From the NCBI GenBank assembly GCA_947069175.1, contig CAMTDV010000003.1:43491606-43555605 (forward strand): a stretch of 64,000 bases of DNA. The letters run 5' to 3'. Both the position numbers and the translations under genes were made by a program. Source of the DNA: Scalesia atractyloides. Taxonomy: Eukaryota > Streptophyta > Magnoliopsida > Asterales > Asteraceae. Of the stretch, positions 9,020 to 20,484 are shown one piece after another (positions within the stretch are counted from its first letter, which is position 1; each line of letters opens with the position of its first letter). Under the pieces are notes generated by a model, which was given only the letters and a program-made list of their open reading frames with translations, made no database searches and was not told the origin of the DNA.

Positions 9020-11738
9020 AACTGGTGAAAGAAATTATTTGGGATAAAACACAGAAGCACAATCAGCCGTGTAAGTTAGAGCCACCACCAAATGATTTTG
9101 AAGACGTGGCGGAATGGATAAACTCAAGCAGGATCAGCTATGTTGTTCAAGCTGATCCTATCACATACAACATTCACATTTTGAAGAATTCTGGAAAACA
9201 GTCAAGGTGTCAACAATCAACGAAGTTAAGAGAATCACGGCTACAGTACGAAATAAAAAGTCACAGTAATGGAGGACAACATGCGTAGAGTACTTAGTCT
9301 TGGAGATGACCGCTAAGACCCACTCAGAGTAAAGAAGGATGATATACTAGACGGTTTTAAAGGAATGAGATATGTCGAAGAATTCAGATAGAAGAATGAG
9401 ATTAAGCGAAAAGGCTTCACAAGAGATTGGAGATTTATTCTTCACGTGTTCGCAATGAGCTTAGCGCACAGAAAGGAAGGATACAATGGTTTGAACCTAG
9501 AATGGTCAGCTGCTATGCTCAACCTATGCACGAAACAGCCATTCAACATCTCGGGCCTTATCTTCTACTGTATGGTTGACAATGCAAACTCCTCCACATG
9601 AGCTATGTATCCCCGTTTTGTTTAGCTTCTCATTAATGATCAACATCCAAATCTCCCACACGACAACGACACGTACAAGTTTCAGTTGCCAACTTGCCAC
9701 CAAATTACGAAACTGAAAACTGAAGAGTGGGTGTTGCTTCATCAATGGATGTATAGAGAAGAGAGGTTTCCTCCTGTGAAAGCCGTATATGAAAAGTATA
9801 GAGAGGGTGTTAAAAGAAAAATACACGCAAATGTTAGAGATGAAGTAGACGAAGAAGAGGAAGAAACAACTGATTAGAAAGAACAAAGGAAAGTAGCCTG
9901 TAAAAGAAGGGGGCTCATCAAAGAAAAGAAAAGATACCCCTACTCAAGAATGTTTAATGGAGAGCAGCTTTCGGGTCGGAGGCACTAGAGAACATCGGGA
10001 GCACATTGAAAATCTTCGTGCCATTCATGAAGCAGAGGAAAGGGAAAAGAGAGAAGCAAAGAGAAAGAGGCGACAGATGATGGAATCTGAAACCCTAGTG
10101 ATGGCCATGACTGGACAAGAACAATTAGATGAATTTGTTGATCAACTAATTGTAGATCTAGAGGTTCCCAGCAGATCACCTCCTCAAAAGCGAAAGAAAA
10201 TGGGGGAAGGTTCGTCAAAAGATACTCAATTAAAGCAGATGCCTCAGCAAGTTCCCCGAAGACCTCGCCCAAAGAACTATATGATAAACTAGCAAAAGGT
10301 ATCGGGATAGGTCCAGCTCAAGAAATATGTCTTCTGAATCATCAAGTGAGCAACACAAACGTGATTCGTGAAAACCTGAGAGAGTAGAGAAAGAAAAACA
10401 AGGAACTTCATGCTTATATCAGGGAACAAACAAGAGTTGTCCGATTTCAACATGATGGTATGGAGAAGATGTACATAATGATACGAGAACTATGTGCGAA
10501 AGCAGATATACAACCAATGTTCTCAGCTACAGATATCTTCGACTATGAAAAGTTTAAGGTTTCGGAAGACAGGAAGAAGGCTGAGGATGCAGAGAAAAAG
10601 AAAAGGCATTTAGAATCTACAGGGAATGTTACCGAAGAAGACGAAAGTGAGGAAGAGGAGGTGGATAGAGATGAGATGCCGACACATTTTGTTGAATGGG
10701 GATTGGAGAACGATACTTTGTATGAAACTGAGGACGGTGATGAAGTAACCCTAATATATCCAGAGTGGTTCAGAAAAGAAAGAGAAAAGCTTCCATATTT
10801 TTATCAAGTTGTCACAGTGGAAAAGACAGAAGCTACTGACAAGATAATTAGCTGGAAGTACTGCAATCTGAAAGGGATGTTTATTGTCAAAAGACGGTGG
10901 AGTGATTCAATACTTCAAATCTGGAGCTGACATGAAAAGTCTTCCTCGGTGGGATATACGTGAGCTGGGCAGATTAGACATGATAAACCCTACAAATAGC
11001 AGTGTTGGAGCTGATTTTAAAAGACTAATCTTGAGAGAATGCAATCGGGGTTTTAATGTATTCAAGCCACAGCGTCTTCGTAGAAGAGTATCAAAAACAA
11101 CAAAAGATCCCATTACTGGAAAAGGAGTGGTCGCATGGATCATCGATCCTGCTAAAGTTGAAACTAGAGTCAAAATCCCACCAGAAAAAACCTGTTATGC
11201 TCACAAATTTCAAGAAATTGTTCTATGACGGGAAAGAGGAGAAGCAGTAATTTGATCTGATTCTAACGAAGATATTCGTATTCTAGACCCGATGAATGTC
11301 TTTATGTTTTGCCTATCTGACCTAAACATTCTTTATGGCCACAAGATTCACGTTGGTGCCGGAAACGAGTATAAAGAGGAAGGAATGTTGTTCCAAAGGG
11401 CGGTAGAACGAGCAAGAGAAATAAAGATAGAAATGATGGAAATCGTGACCAGAATTGAGAAACAGAAGGAAAAGGAGGAAGCTAGGAAAAAGAAAATAAA
11501 GCACAAATCGTCAGCTCAGTAGAAAGCACCATCGCCTACTCAAGTCGCATCAAAATCTCAAACTCCGGCTTCATCCACATATGAGGCCACTATGGAGAAT
11601 CCAACCACCACAAGTGAAGCTTTTATCAATATATCTACTGAAGCACCAAATGAACAATCTGCAGATCAAATTGCGCCACAGTCAGAAACCAAAGATCAAG
11701 AGTCTGCCGCAAGCCCTGAAGCTCAAGACCAAGATTGA
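9020..11738 (+). pseudogene. Copia-1 ORF3 (env-like position), broken
   Basis: Third ORF between pol and the 3' LTR, homologous to the ORF3 of Copia-2. Shared points are FEDVAEWINSSRISYVVQAD against the Copia-2 stretch ending KIAYALRAN, a FILHVFAMSL-like block, and YPRFV..LLINDQHPNL against YPHFVQLILDDRYPNL. Later parts are Lys/Glu-rich and probably coiled (9957-10292, 10460-10930), followed by PITGKGVVAWIIDPAKV (about 11107-11157) and an acidic Gln/Glu-rich tail ending at a stop at 11736-11738. Stops and frameshifts are scattered throughout. No signal peptide or membrane segment is evident, so calling it an envelope gene rests on position only. Function unknown. Confidence 0.7.
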
Positions 11739-11758
11739 AGACACTAAAGTACGCAACG

Positions 11759-11770
11759 GTCTAGGGGGAT
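11759..11770 (+). other. Polypurine tract of Copia-1
   Basis: GTCTAGGGGGAT lies immediately before the LTR start TGTTAGGACG at 11773, as expected of the PPT that primes plus-strand cDNA. Confidence 0.75.
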
Positions 11771-11772
11771 AT

Positions 11773-12070
11773 TGTTAGGACGTTTTGAGACCGTTGATAC
11801 TTGAGTTTAATAGTTTAGAGCTTGATTGTAATAGTTAGTAAATCTAGAAGGGCTAAAAGTGTAATTTATGGTACTAGTTCCTTTAGCGGCGCATTTATGT
11901 TCCCAGTGTATTTAATAAATACGCTGTAGTCAGTGTCTATAAATATGCTGATCAATGAAAACCCTAGTTCAAGCTTCTTGGACAGATTTTGGTGATTGCT
12001 CTTGTGTTGTGCTTGTTGTTCTTGTGCTTAATCTGAAATATCCAGGTGCATTGAGTGAATATATCATTTG
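11773..12070 (+). repeat. Copia-1 3' LTR, left part
   Basis: Begins TGTTAGGACG after the PPT and contains the promoter palindrome and TATA box. It is interrupted at 12070 by a solo gypsy LTR; the last five bases, ATTTG (12066-12070), are repeated at 14806-14810 as the target duplication. Confidence 0.8.
11904..11945 (+). promoter_or_regulatory. Copia-1 LTR promoter: palindrome and TATA box
   Basis: Arms CAGTGTATTTA and TAAATACGCTG (one mismatch) at 11904-11926, then TATAAATA at 11938-11945. This is the expected U3 promoter position. The layout matches the motif before ORF3 at 8290-8349. Confidence 0.6.
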
Positions 12071-14805
12071 TGTGACATCCCGGTTTTTCAGGTATCTTAA
12101 ACGCACTACTTCGGAGATTTAATTTGCACGCTCGAAATAAATACGCTAACTTTGTGAACTTATCAAGTGAATTACGTGCTATGTGTATTAGACGTTTATA
12201 TGTTTGGTGAGTTATTATGTTATGTTTTGATTTCGTGATGACTAGTTATAAAAATATATAGTAAATAGATAGACGAACCGAACCGGGCCACGAAACGGGT
12301 TGACCTCACTTCCTTGCGACTCAAGGAATTAATCAAAACTTGAGGCTCAAGTTAAAGACCCAAACCGCCCCACCCAAACCCTTTGCGGCCGCAAGCATCA
12401 AACCGCAAACCCTTGATCCTTTTCTTTCCTTCCCTACACTATATATAGATAAGCATGCATGAGAGTTGTTAACAAAAAAAAAAGAGGAACCCTAGCTCTA
12501 AGATCAGTCGACGGCAGCCCTTTCCCCACTCCTTCTCTCGGTCACGATCTCCTTGATTACCCGAATCGACTCCCATCTCGTTCCCGGTTCGTTAATCTTC
12601 ATTGTTAAAGGTTAGGGTTTTCTATTGTTTCGAAAATCATATTAGGGTTTATGAACTATTGATCATGCTTGTATGTAATGGTAGAATCATGGAATTGAAA
12701 GAGTTATGATGTTTAGTTCGATTATTTGTGCAAGAATTGCGATTAAGATGATTAGTTGAATACAAGGATCATAGGCTGCGTTTTGTGATAAAAATCATAT
12801 AATATGATTAGGGTTTGCATGAGTATGATGTACATGATGATATATGATTGATAAATCTGTTCTTGATCGTTTATATTTAACGTCTCGATTGTTTAAGCGT
12901 GTTATATTGCGATAAAAAGTTGAAAACAGGATGCTGAATGGTGTTTACAGCAAACTTCAATTGGCTGTAACTTGGTTATTATTTATTGAAAAACGGATTT
13001 TCTGAAGCCTAAAACGTATATTTTTTAAAAATGCTTCTAATGGCGCTGGATTCATATTTTTCTGAGGTCGTTTGATATTTTTAAATGGTCAATTAGGTGC
13101 AGTAACTGAAGCTGTGTAAATTCTGAAAATTTGTTAGTTGTTTATCGAGTCGGATCTCATAATCTGTAGAGAGTTGAATCACGAAATTTGTACAGCAACT
13201 GGAGATGGAAATTTCCGGGAAACTCCACTGGAATTTTGTTAATTGGATGAACGATGATTTTTAAATAAATTCTTCCGTGGACTGCAGTTAGAAAGCGACG
13301 AATCTGACTGCAGCCTAGAATATTGATATTTATGAATAATTGGTAAAGCGTTAGGACTTGAAAATTTTATATAAAATTCTACAGTTTAGTTGACACCTTG
13401 TGTAAAATAATTGGAATTTTTGGAACGTTGGAACTATTTTATAAAGATCCTCGAAAACAGCCTAATTATGAGTAGACAAGCTGAAATTTGATAACTTGCG
13501 AATGTGTGTACCAAAATGTTGTATGAGTTGATTTGTGTTCATGATAAGTTGGTTTGATTATTATGTTGGTATGATAATACTTTGCATGCATGATTGTGTT
13601 TTCGAATTTGTTATCATGTGTGCCGCATTGTACGATAGTTATGAGTAGGGCTTGTATCAGTGTGTTCACACACTAACTCTAAATGGATTGACTTGTTAGG
13701 ACGCGATTAGCGGTCCCATCATTTGCTACTTCTGTGTTACACTAACCGAGCAACTAAAGGTGAGTTCACGGCCCCTAGTTTTATCCGGTTTTAAGCAACA
13801 GGGGGAGAAACATGTATACACTCTACAACTCTATCTCTTTACGTTATACGAAATTAACGTCATTAAACTATTCGGTAACTAAGTTAATGTTAATGTACGT
13901 TATGGTCACTAAGCAGCTATATCACACAAGTCCTCGACAAACTCTCGGATCGTTAGTATTGGGTTAGATAGCGGGGAAATTATAAGTAGTACTACTGGGC
14001 CCGACAAGCCCCACCCGAGCTAGTCGCGCTAGCCGACCGGGTATGGTCAACGGGTGAATAATTTGGCCTAACTTCGCCATGGTCAGTGATAGGCCTGGCA
14101 ACACGGAGGCACAACAGTCAGCGTCGATCGCGAACACTTACGTGACATAACTTTAGGCTCGCTACCTACATGTTAACATTGAACTTAATTACGAATCAAC
14201 AATATTATTCCGGGTTAGGGATAATGGAACCAACAACATTATTATTCCGGGTTAGGAATAATGGAACATCATTATTATTCCGGGTAAGGAATAATGGAAC
14301 CATCAGTATTATTCCGGGTTGGGAATATTGGAACTAAATCGTTATCCCGGGTTAGGGACAACGGGGGAAACAAACTTCTAACCGAACTAATGAACTTATA
14401 GAAACCTGTGAACTCACTCTTCTCTAATGTTGACACTTGTTTCTTTACATGTTTCTCAGGACGCCAGGAGCTCTAGGTGCACTCACTTGCATTGATGAAG
14501 ACATCTTTTTATCGAGTCTCATTTACGAATATTGTTTGGGTTTTTCTTTAGTTTTGGCGTTTGTGTTGGCGCCCGTTCCTTTACTTTACTTTAATGCTTC
14601 CGCTCAACTTTAAAACTAATGCTTCCGCTAAACATTGAAACCAAACTAAAACAATTTAAAAATAACTTTGAATGGTTAAACAAATGATTTTGGAAAACGT
14701 ATAAACAAATCATATAGAGTCGTTCGATGTTACTAGTGTCTCGGATTCTGGTTTGTTCACACGCCTCGCGGTAAAACTCCGCAAGTGGAAATTGAGGGTG
14801 TGACA
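12071..14805 (+). mobile_element. Solo gypsy LTR inserted in the Copia-1 LTR
   Basis: Starts TGTGACATCCCGG and ends GAGGGTGTGACA. It is flanked by a perfect 5-bp duplication ATTTG (12066-12070 and 14806-14810), with no internal region. A TATA-like CTATATATAG lies near 12438. The central part (about 12900-13440) is AT-rich non-coding U3/U5-like sequence, and a hairpin tandem repeat is at 14196-14366. The end resembles the LTRs at 56660 and 61860. Solo LTRs form by recombination between the two LTRs of one element, so a full gypsy copy once sat here. Confidence 0.9.
14196..14366 (+). repeat. Five-copy hairpin tandem repeat inside the solo LTR
   Basis: Units of about 34-37 bp, each centred on ATTATTCC-GGGTTA-GGAATAAT or a variant. 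Arms change together: the last unit has GTTATCCC with GGGACAAC, and the first has a G-T wobble. This preserves a stem of about 8 bp. Confidence 0.7.
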
Positions 14806-14810
14806 ATTTG

Positions 14811-14964
14811 GGATTCCATATACAACACTTGTTGTTTGATCCATACAAGAATCTTCATCTTCATCTTTTGGTTTTCTTAACTTTACACATTCAAACAACT
14901 AATCTGTAGTTGTTTGGGTGATAACAATCAACCACTGTGATCCGTATCTGATTTGGGACTCACA
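14811..14964 (+). repeat. Copia-1 3' LTR, right part
   Basis: Continues the LTR after the solo insertion and ends TTGGGACTCACA at 14964. This end parallels the Copia-2 LTR end (GATCCGATTTCAGG then ACTTACA). The full LTR would be about 450 bp. The G2 RT frame resumes at 14965. Confidence 0.7.
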
Positions 14965-15745
14965 AATCCTAAGAAACTACGAATCTCTGATGGAGTTTTA
15001 GGTACTTCTTAATTCATTATGGCTTCAATCTTAGCGGGATCCACTTGGATACCACGCTCACTTACAACATGTCCAAAAAATTGGACTTCCCTAAGCAAAA
15101 ACTCGCACTAAGAGAACTTAACATAAAGCTTCTCTTGTCTTAGCAATTCTTGGATGCACCGAAGATGTTTCATGTGATAACTTGATTACGAGAGTAGATA
15201 AGTACGTCGTCTATGAAGACAATGACAAACTTATCTAGATACGGCTTGCAGACTCTATCATGAGATCCATGAATGCTGCAGGTGCATTTGTGAGCCCAAA
15301 AGGCATCAGTAGGAATTCATAGGAAGTCTTGGGAACATCCTCACTTCTAACCTTCAGTTAATGGTATCCTGATCTCAAATTAATCTTAGAGAAGTAACTA
15401 GCCCCTTGAAGTTGATCGAATAAGTCATCAATCCTGGCAGAGGATAATGATTCTTGATTGTTATATTCTTTAGTTCATGGTAATCAATGCACATCCGCAT
15501 TGAATCGTCCTTTTTCTTAACAAAAACAATAGGAGCTCCCCAAGGTGATGAACTAGGCTGAATGAAGCCTTTCTCTAAAAGTTCATCTAATTATATTCTC
15601 AATTCCTTCATTCCCATTAGTGCTAGCCGATATGGAGCTCTTGCAACAGGTGCCGCTCCTGGTAGGATGTCAATCCTAAACTCCACTTGTCTATCTGGAG
15701 GTAGACCTGGTAGTTCTTTAGGGAAAACATCAGGATAATCTGAGA
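14965..15745 (-). pseudogene. pol: G2 gypsy reverse transcriptase fragment
   Basis: Read on the minus strand, this is the middle of a Ty3/gypsy RT. The FIDDVLIYS catalytic box is at about 15195-15215, VDPAKIEAI at about 15023-15050, and the fragment stops at EIRSFLG at 14965, where Copia-1 was inserted. Upstream are SSSPWGAPIVFVKKKDDS-like and DLPGLPPDRQVEF-like blocks. Stops and small deletions interrupt it. The rest of RT, RNase H and integrase should lie left of Copia-1, outside the window. Sequence style fits the Tekay chromovirus group. Confidence 0.75.
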
Positions 15746-15749
15746 TGAC

Positions 15750-16260
15750 TTAAAAGTCTTCAATCTTTGGCTCATTAATAGTTACTTGTGCCATGTAAAT
15801 GACATAACTTTTCCCTAAACACTTAGATGCCTTAAATAACGACACTTTGTCTAGCAATCCATAGTGTGAATCTCCAAGAATGGTGACTATTTCACCAGAT
15901 GGGGTTTTAACCTCAGTGAGTTTCTTATCACAGGCAATGCGAGCTTGATTATGGGATAACCAATCCATGCCTAAGACTATATCAAACCCTGCCAATTTCA
16001 TTAGTAAAAGAGAGATAAGAATAGAATGATTTATAGTGGATATAAAACATCCATCAAGAATGGAAGATGCTGTTTCTAAGGTTCCGTCAGCAAGTTCCAC
16101 CTCATAAGTTATGTCTAAACTTCTTATGGGTAAGTTTAATAGTTTACTAAACTTATGATCTACAAAGGACTTATCTGCACCCGAATCAAAAGAACTCTAG
16201 CATATATATCATTGATGAGGAATGTACCTTTTATGACGTTGTTGTCATTAATAGCCTCTC
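15750..16260 (-). pseudogene. pol: G2 gypsy protease domain
   Basis: A minus-strand frame open at 15750-16100 carries ELADGTLETASSILDGC and the gypsy hallmark GFDIVLGMDWLSHNQA. Upstream, in a shifted frame, the active site DSGADKSFV is intact at about 16155-16183, with a one-base deletion just before it. The protease would cleave the gag-pol polyprotein in the particle. It lies between gag (16261-17360) and RT in the normal order. Confidence 0.8.
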
Positions 16261-17360
16261 TAGCATTCATCTGAATTGCACGTGCATTTCCTTTCTTAAC
16301 CTCTCCAGGCTTTGCATCGTTACTTCTAGGGTTCTTAGGGCAATTAGGCTTAATATGTCCCTTCTCATTATAGCCGTAACAGGTGGCATCCTTAAGATTT
16401 TTGCAATCTAGGGTCTTATTCCCTTATCTTTTGCAAATTCCACGCATTGCATTGTCCCCAATGCCTTCGGTTACAGGTCTTGCACAGAGGTCTATCATTA
16501 GACCTGTGCTGGTTCTTCTTGAACCCAAAATCTCCTCTCTTTTTGAACCTTTGGGAGTTATCATCCTCCCGTTTCCTTTTCCCGTCTGTCTCAGCTCTGG
16601 CTGACTTTTGTCTCACCAAGTCTAAGGTGAGAGAGAGAGAGATGGGTCAACAGCAGACCTATAGGTACTAGGTTGAGCAGCCTTTAGCATGCCCTTAATC
16701 TCAGACGCTAACCCATTAATGAAACGCACAATGCGTTTGGGTTCAGGAGTGATTAGATAGGAGACTAATCTGGATAGGGAGTTGAAGTCAGTAACATACT
16801 TCCGACAATCCAGATTTTTCATTGTAAGAGTCAGAAAGTCTGACTCTATCTTCTCCACCTCATGAGGTGGGCAGTATGTCTCTTTGACAAGGTTAACAAA
16901 CTTTGACCATCCTAAGTTATACAGGTGTGCCTTACCCGTTGATTGGACCATTACCTTTCACAAAATTAGGGCATAGCCCTTAAAGGATTGGGACGCATAC
17001 TTTACCACATCCTTATCAGCACAACCGCTGATGTCCACTATTGTCTCCATTTCATCGAGCCATCTCAAGGCTTCTACAGCTCCCCTTTCCCCATTGAAAT
17101 CTTGGGGCTTATAGGAGACGAAGTATTTATAGGTACATCCGTCCTTGGAAGCACGGGACCTATCCTAAATCTTTATTTTATTTGGTTCACTCTTCACATT
17201 TGAAGAGTGAACAGAGCTCTCCTCATGAGCTGTGGAATAGATAAGGGTTTGGAGCGAGTAGCGCTCAGTTCCCTAAATTTTTCCATGGCCTTTCCAACAG
17301 CTGCATCAATACGAGCTTGGAAATCATCATTATCAATGGCTATGTTTTTCGGCATTGTTA
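16261..17360 (-). pseudogene. gag: G2 gypsy gag, broken
   Basis: The minus-strand gag starts near 17355 with an Asp/Ala/Glu-rich stretch (IDNDDFQARIDAAVGKAM), then a frameshifted region reading as a DGERGAVEALRWLDEM-type capsid segment (about 16985-17120). The frame 16622-16951 has FVNLVKETYCPPHEVEKIES and YLITPEPKRIVRFINGL, typical of Retrotrans_gag. The frame 16416-16619 is Lys/Arg-rich with CKTCNRRHWGQC. A CCHC knuckle at about 16338-16381 reads CYGYNEKGHIKPNC, with its second Cys changed to Tyr. No PBS or LTR is recognisable just upstream, which matters for whether G1 and G2 are one element. Confidence 0.75.
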
Positions 17361-18918
17361 GAGTTAATATCTCAGTGGCTACTTTACACCTCATCCAAGT
17401 TAGCCATTCTTGAAGCTTAGTTCTAAACACCAAATTAAACTTCACTTTTAGCCATGGTATTAATAACCATATTGGCTTTAAAGTTGGATATATAAATCCA
17501 TTGCCTATTTAAACTAGTGTGCATATAATCACAAGTGTTAGGCTTAACATTTCTATGAATGTTATCTATATTTGGCCTAGGTCTTAAAAGGACCATCAAA
17601 GGCAAATTACAATTTGGACGTAGTTCATATATATTTAGACAACGGACCTTAATGTCACAACTGCCATTGTCATATGACAATTATAAATAGCTCATAGGCT
17701 TGTCTAGTAGGACATTTTAAAATATGGCTCATAGGCCTCATCCCAAGGATATTAAAATACAGCACATTGGCTTGTCACTAAGGACGTAAAAATATGTCAC
17801 TAAGGCCCATTCTTGGTCATAACTTTGGTAGAGGGTCATATTAACCACAACTGTCATTGTCATATTGGTAATTATAACATGGCCCATGGGCAATTCAATT
17901 AACATCATATAGGATGTTAAGATTGATAATCATCATAAGACGATATCAGTCATGATCTCATTTGATCATATAGACTAGGAAGTTTGAGCATAGCTCACCA
18001 CCTTGGACAGGGAACCATAAGGTTACAACTGTCTCTGTCTTAATTGACAACATAATGTCACCAGTAGGAACTTTATCACTAATGGATGTTTAATTATGGC
18101 CCGTAGGCACTACATCACTAAAGGATGTTTAATTATGGCCCGTAGGCACTACATCACTAATGGATGTTTAATCATGGCCCGTAAGCACTACATCACTAAT
18201 GGATGTTTAATCATGTCTTGTAGGCACTACATCACTAATGGATGTTTAATCATGGCCCGTAGGCACTACATCACTGATGGATGTTTAATTATTATCATCG
18301 CATTGATGATATTAGCCGGTATAAAATTTGATCACATAGGTTATATAAGGTTAGGACATAGTCCATTACCTAGATGGCTAGTGTGGTTCCTCAAGTCACA
18401 CTACCAAGAGTATTAACATTACTTGAATTTTAACACAGAACTATCTTAATGGTCGATTAATAGTCACGGTCGCGTTGACCTTAACGACTTGGAGGCTTGA
18501 ACATAGTCCACCACCTTTGGATAGAAGGATTAAACTTCCTTAACTATCATGATAGAAGGCTATTCATCCTTAACTATCTTTTATAATTTGGACAATGAAT
18601 ATGTACTTTGCCATTTAGCTAATCAAAACCATTAAGATCTTTTGGAATTATATAACGGCTCATAAATTTCTAGTTAAAATCTAGACGATCACTTGAAGAG
18701 GATGTAACGATTACATATATATATATATATATATATATAAAATTCTAAAATATTTCATTAAATAACAATAGGAAATTACAATACTTGAAATAAACAAATA
18801 AAACTAATTGTCCATGCAAGGACTAAAAGGAATAATGTGTCCACGTAGAGACTAAAGAAATGACATGTCCACGCAGGGACTAAAGAAAAAGATTACAAAC
18901 TTAAAAATAGAAGAAATT
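17361..18918 (-). other. Non-coding region between G2 gag and the G1 ORF
   Basis: About 1.5 kb without a credible gene. Three spaced copies of a CACAACTGTCATTGTCATAT-like word (near 17655, 17850 and 18025), a 39-bp tandem array (18084-18288), an (AT)n run (18716-18739) and a Lys-codon-poor 3' tail follow one another. No TG..CA LTR terminus or PBS is evident between the two gypsy coding parts, so this may be internal sequence of one minus-strand element. Confidence 0.5.
18084..18288. repeat. 39-bp tandem repeat, five units
   Basis: Units start GGATGTTTAAT and contain ATGGCCCGTAGGCAC and TACATCACTAA; five full units and a partial sixth, differing by a few bases. Thirteen codons long, so a plus-strand frame reads MARRHYITNGCLI repeatedly; coding is doubtful. 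No spacers, so not a CRISPR. Confidence 0.85.
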
Positions 18919-19058
18919 TCATTTGTCCTTCTTTCCTTTGACTAATTTGGAAAGTTTCTTGAAGAACTTATTCGTCTTCTTTTCCGTCTTCTCAGCCTGT
19001 AATTGCATTTCCTTCATCCGCTCTAAAGCCTCATTAATGGCTTCAATGTAACATTCGT
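18919..19058 (-). pseudogene. G1 proline-rich ORF, C-terminal piece
   Basis: The minus-strand frame reads EALERMKEMQLQAEKTEKK then NKFFKKLSKLVKGKKDK and stops at 18919-18921. This basic, coiled C-terminus belongs to the ORF whose other parts lie at 21566-21864 and 46632-47307, separated by a solo LTR and by Copia-2. It recalls C-termini of proline-rich hypothetical proteins common in Asteraceae repeats (memory only). Function unknown. Confidence 0.6.
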
Positions 19059-19261
19059 TGTAAAACGGGTTCTAAAACCCGTTGCGTTTAATAATTCAAG
19101 TATATGAATGAAGTTTCATTATGTATTTATGTTTAAATTCGTTGTATACATTACATTAAATAATAAATAAATCGAAAGGGTTAAAATAATAAAGATAATA
19201 AATAAAATTAATAATAATATTAATAAATAAACTGAAAATAATACAAACAAAAAAAAAGAGT

Positions 19262-19330
19262 GACCACGGGTTTCGAAACCGGGTCTTCACTGAACCGGCA
19301 CACACAACACACCACTGAGCTATACACACA
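19262..19330 (-). repeat. tRNA-like module, minus strand (solo LTR)
   Basis: Reverse complement has A-box-like TAGCTCAGTGG (from 19312-19322) and B-box-like GGTTTCGAAACCC (from 19266-19278), at a tRNA-like spacing. It occupies the same relative place as 24542-24630 in the TR-GAG LTR. Confidence 0.65.
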
Positions 19331-19592
19331 CATCTGGATTATTCCTAAATCAAATGAAACTTCTATCAAACTAACGTGCTAAATCAGTTCAAAGCAACCC
19401 GCCCAAGCAGCGTTTGTAACTCCTAAATCCTCATCAATCACGGTGTCAATCTTGAATTAAACCGCTGAAACTGATTCCAATCACACATTAAGGCTCAATC
19501 ATGACACAAATCAGTTATAAAAATCATTTTGATCATCAATTTCTTGACCAAAACAGTCAAAAACAGGAATTCAAACTAAAACTACATTCATA

Positions 19593-19600
19593 TATAAATA
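19593..19600 (+). promoter_or_regulatory. TATA box of solo LTR
   Basis: TATAAATA followed by GGGATCC and a CT-rich leader, as in the related LTR at 24882. Confidence 0.6.
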
Positions 19601-19832
19601 GGGATCCTTGCATCATTGTTGAACTCACCCACACTCTCAAACACCCTCTAAAACTCTCAGTAGAACCCTCTATTTCAATCAAACACTTTGCCGGAAACCT
19701 GCTTTATCGCCGGGAAACATCACCGGAGAATTTCGATTCACGTCTGATCGGTATAATCATTTGATCCTTCTTTCTTATCATTCAATTAATTAACAATAGT
19801 GAATTATATAAAAATCTTATGTTTAATCAGTC

Positions 19833-20187
19833 GGGTATGGTTCTGGGTTTTAACATGAAGAATATGAAGTTGTGTTAGTATATTAGTATAATTAAAATCT
19901 GTAATAAAACCAGGTTAGACACACAATCCAGTGGTGGACTGTGTGCAATACAAACAAGCACACCCGTGTTCGAGTCTCACAAGACACACACTCTAGTGGT
20001 GGACTGTGTGCAATACAAACAAGCACACCCGGGTATGGTTCTGGGTTTTAACATGAAGAAGATGAAGTTGTGTTAGTATATTAGTATAACTAAAATCGGT
20101 AATAAAACCGGATTAGACACACAAACTAGTGGTGGACTGTGTGCAATACAAACAAGCACACCCGGGTTCGAGTCTCACACATTTCCG
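19833..20187 (+). repeat. Duplicated segment with degenerate tRNA-like units
   Basis: A stretch beginning GGGTATGGTTCTGGGTTTTA occurs twice (about 19833 and 20031), each followed by TAGACACACA...GTGGTGGACTGTGTG and a GTTCGAGTCTC B-box-like motif (about 19970 and 20170); a third partial unit lies at 19982-20034. This is a tandem duplication of about 195 bp carrying tRNA-like units. Confidence 0.65.
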
Positions 20188-20275
20188 ACTTCCTGAATTA
20201 AATCAACTCTTTTTAAAACCTAATTAGAACAACATTCAGTAAGTGTATAAGATTATTTTAAATTAAGAATATTCT

Positions 20276-20355
20276 GGGTTAGTCACACAGCCCAGTTGGT
20301 AGGGTTGTGTGCAACGCAATACATGGGTGCGAGTTCGAATCCGTTCGTGTGCAGC
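20276..20355 (+). repeat. tRNA-like module (solo LTR)
   Basis: GTTAGTCACACAGCCCAGTTGG then GAGTTCGAATCC: A-box-like and near-consensus B-box spaced as in a tRNA. The acceptor arm does not pair, so it is a relic or mimic and not a tRNA gene. Confidence 0.6.
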
Positions 20356-20412
20356 GGTTCGTTAATATAACAAACCTTTTTAAATAAATAGAATTATGAT
20401 TTAACTCAGTTA

Positions 20413-20413
<1 letters not shown>

Positions 20414-20462
<49 letters not shown>
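20414..20462. repeat. (TA)n microsatellite
   Basis: Uninterrupted TA dinucleotides over about 48 bp between two tRNA-like modules. Confidence 0.95.
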
Positions 20463-20470
<8 letters not shown>

Positions 20471-20484
20471 TCCAGATTATTTCA

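Larger units (their letters stand above)
1..14964 (+). mobile_element. Copia-1: Sirevirus-like Ty1/copia element, 5' LTR outside window
   Basis: Plus-strand Ty1/copia element. The order is PBS (8-20), leader, gag with a CCHC knuckle, a spacer with a second CCHC knuckle, protease, integrase, RT, RNase H, a 2 kb non-coding spacer, an extra ORF3 and a 3' LTR. Integrase before RT defines copia; an ORF3 after pol and two knuckles are Sirevirus (SIRE/Maximus) traits. Coding parts carry many nonsense codons and frameshifts, so this is a dead copy. Its 3' LTR is split by a solo gypsy LTR at 12071-14805. The right end (14964, CACA) abuts the SFLG motif of a minus-strand gypsy RT, so Copia-1 inserted into that older element. 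The matching 5' target flank is not visible. Confidence 0.9.

Noticed and set aside
18084..18288. Direct repeats that could suggest a CRISPR array
   Set aside because: Units are contiguous with no unique spacers, in plant repeat DNA.
17446..18715. A complete 5' LTR for G2
   Set aside because: No TG..CA termini, PBS or matching second copy could be found; described only as non-coding spacer.
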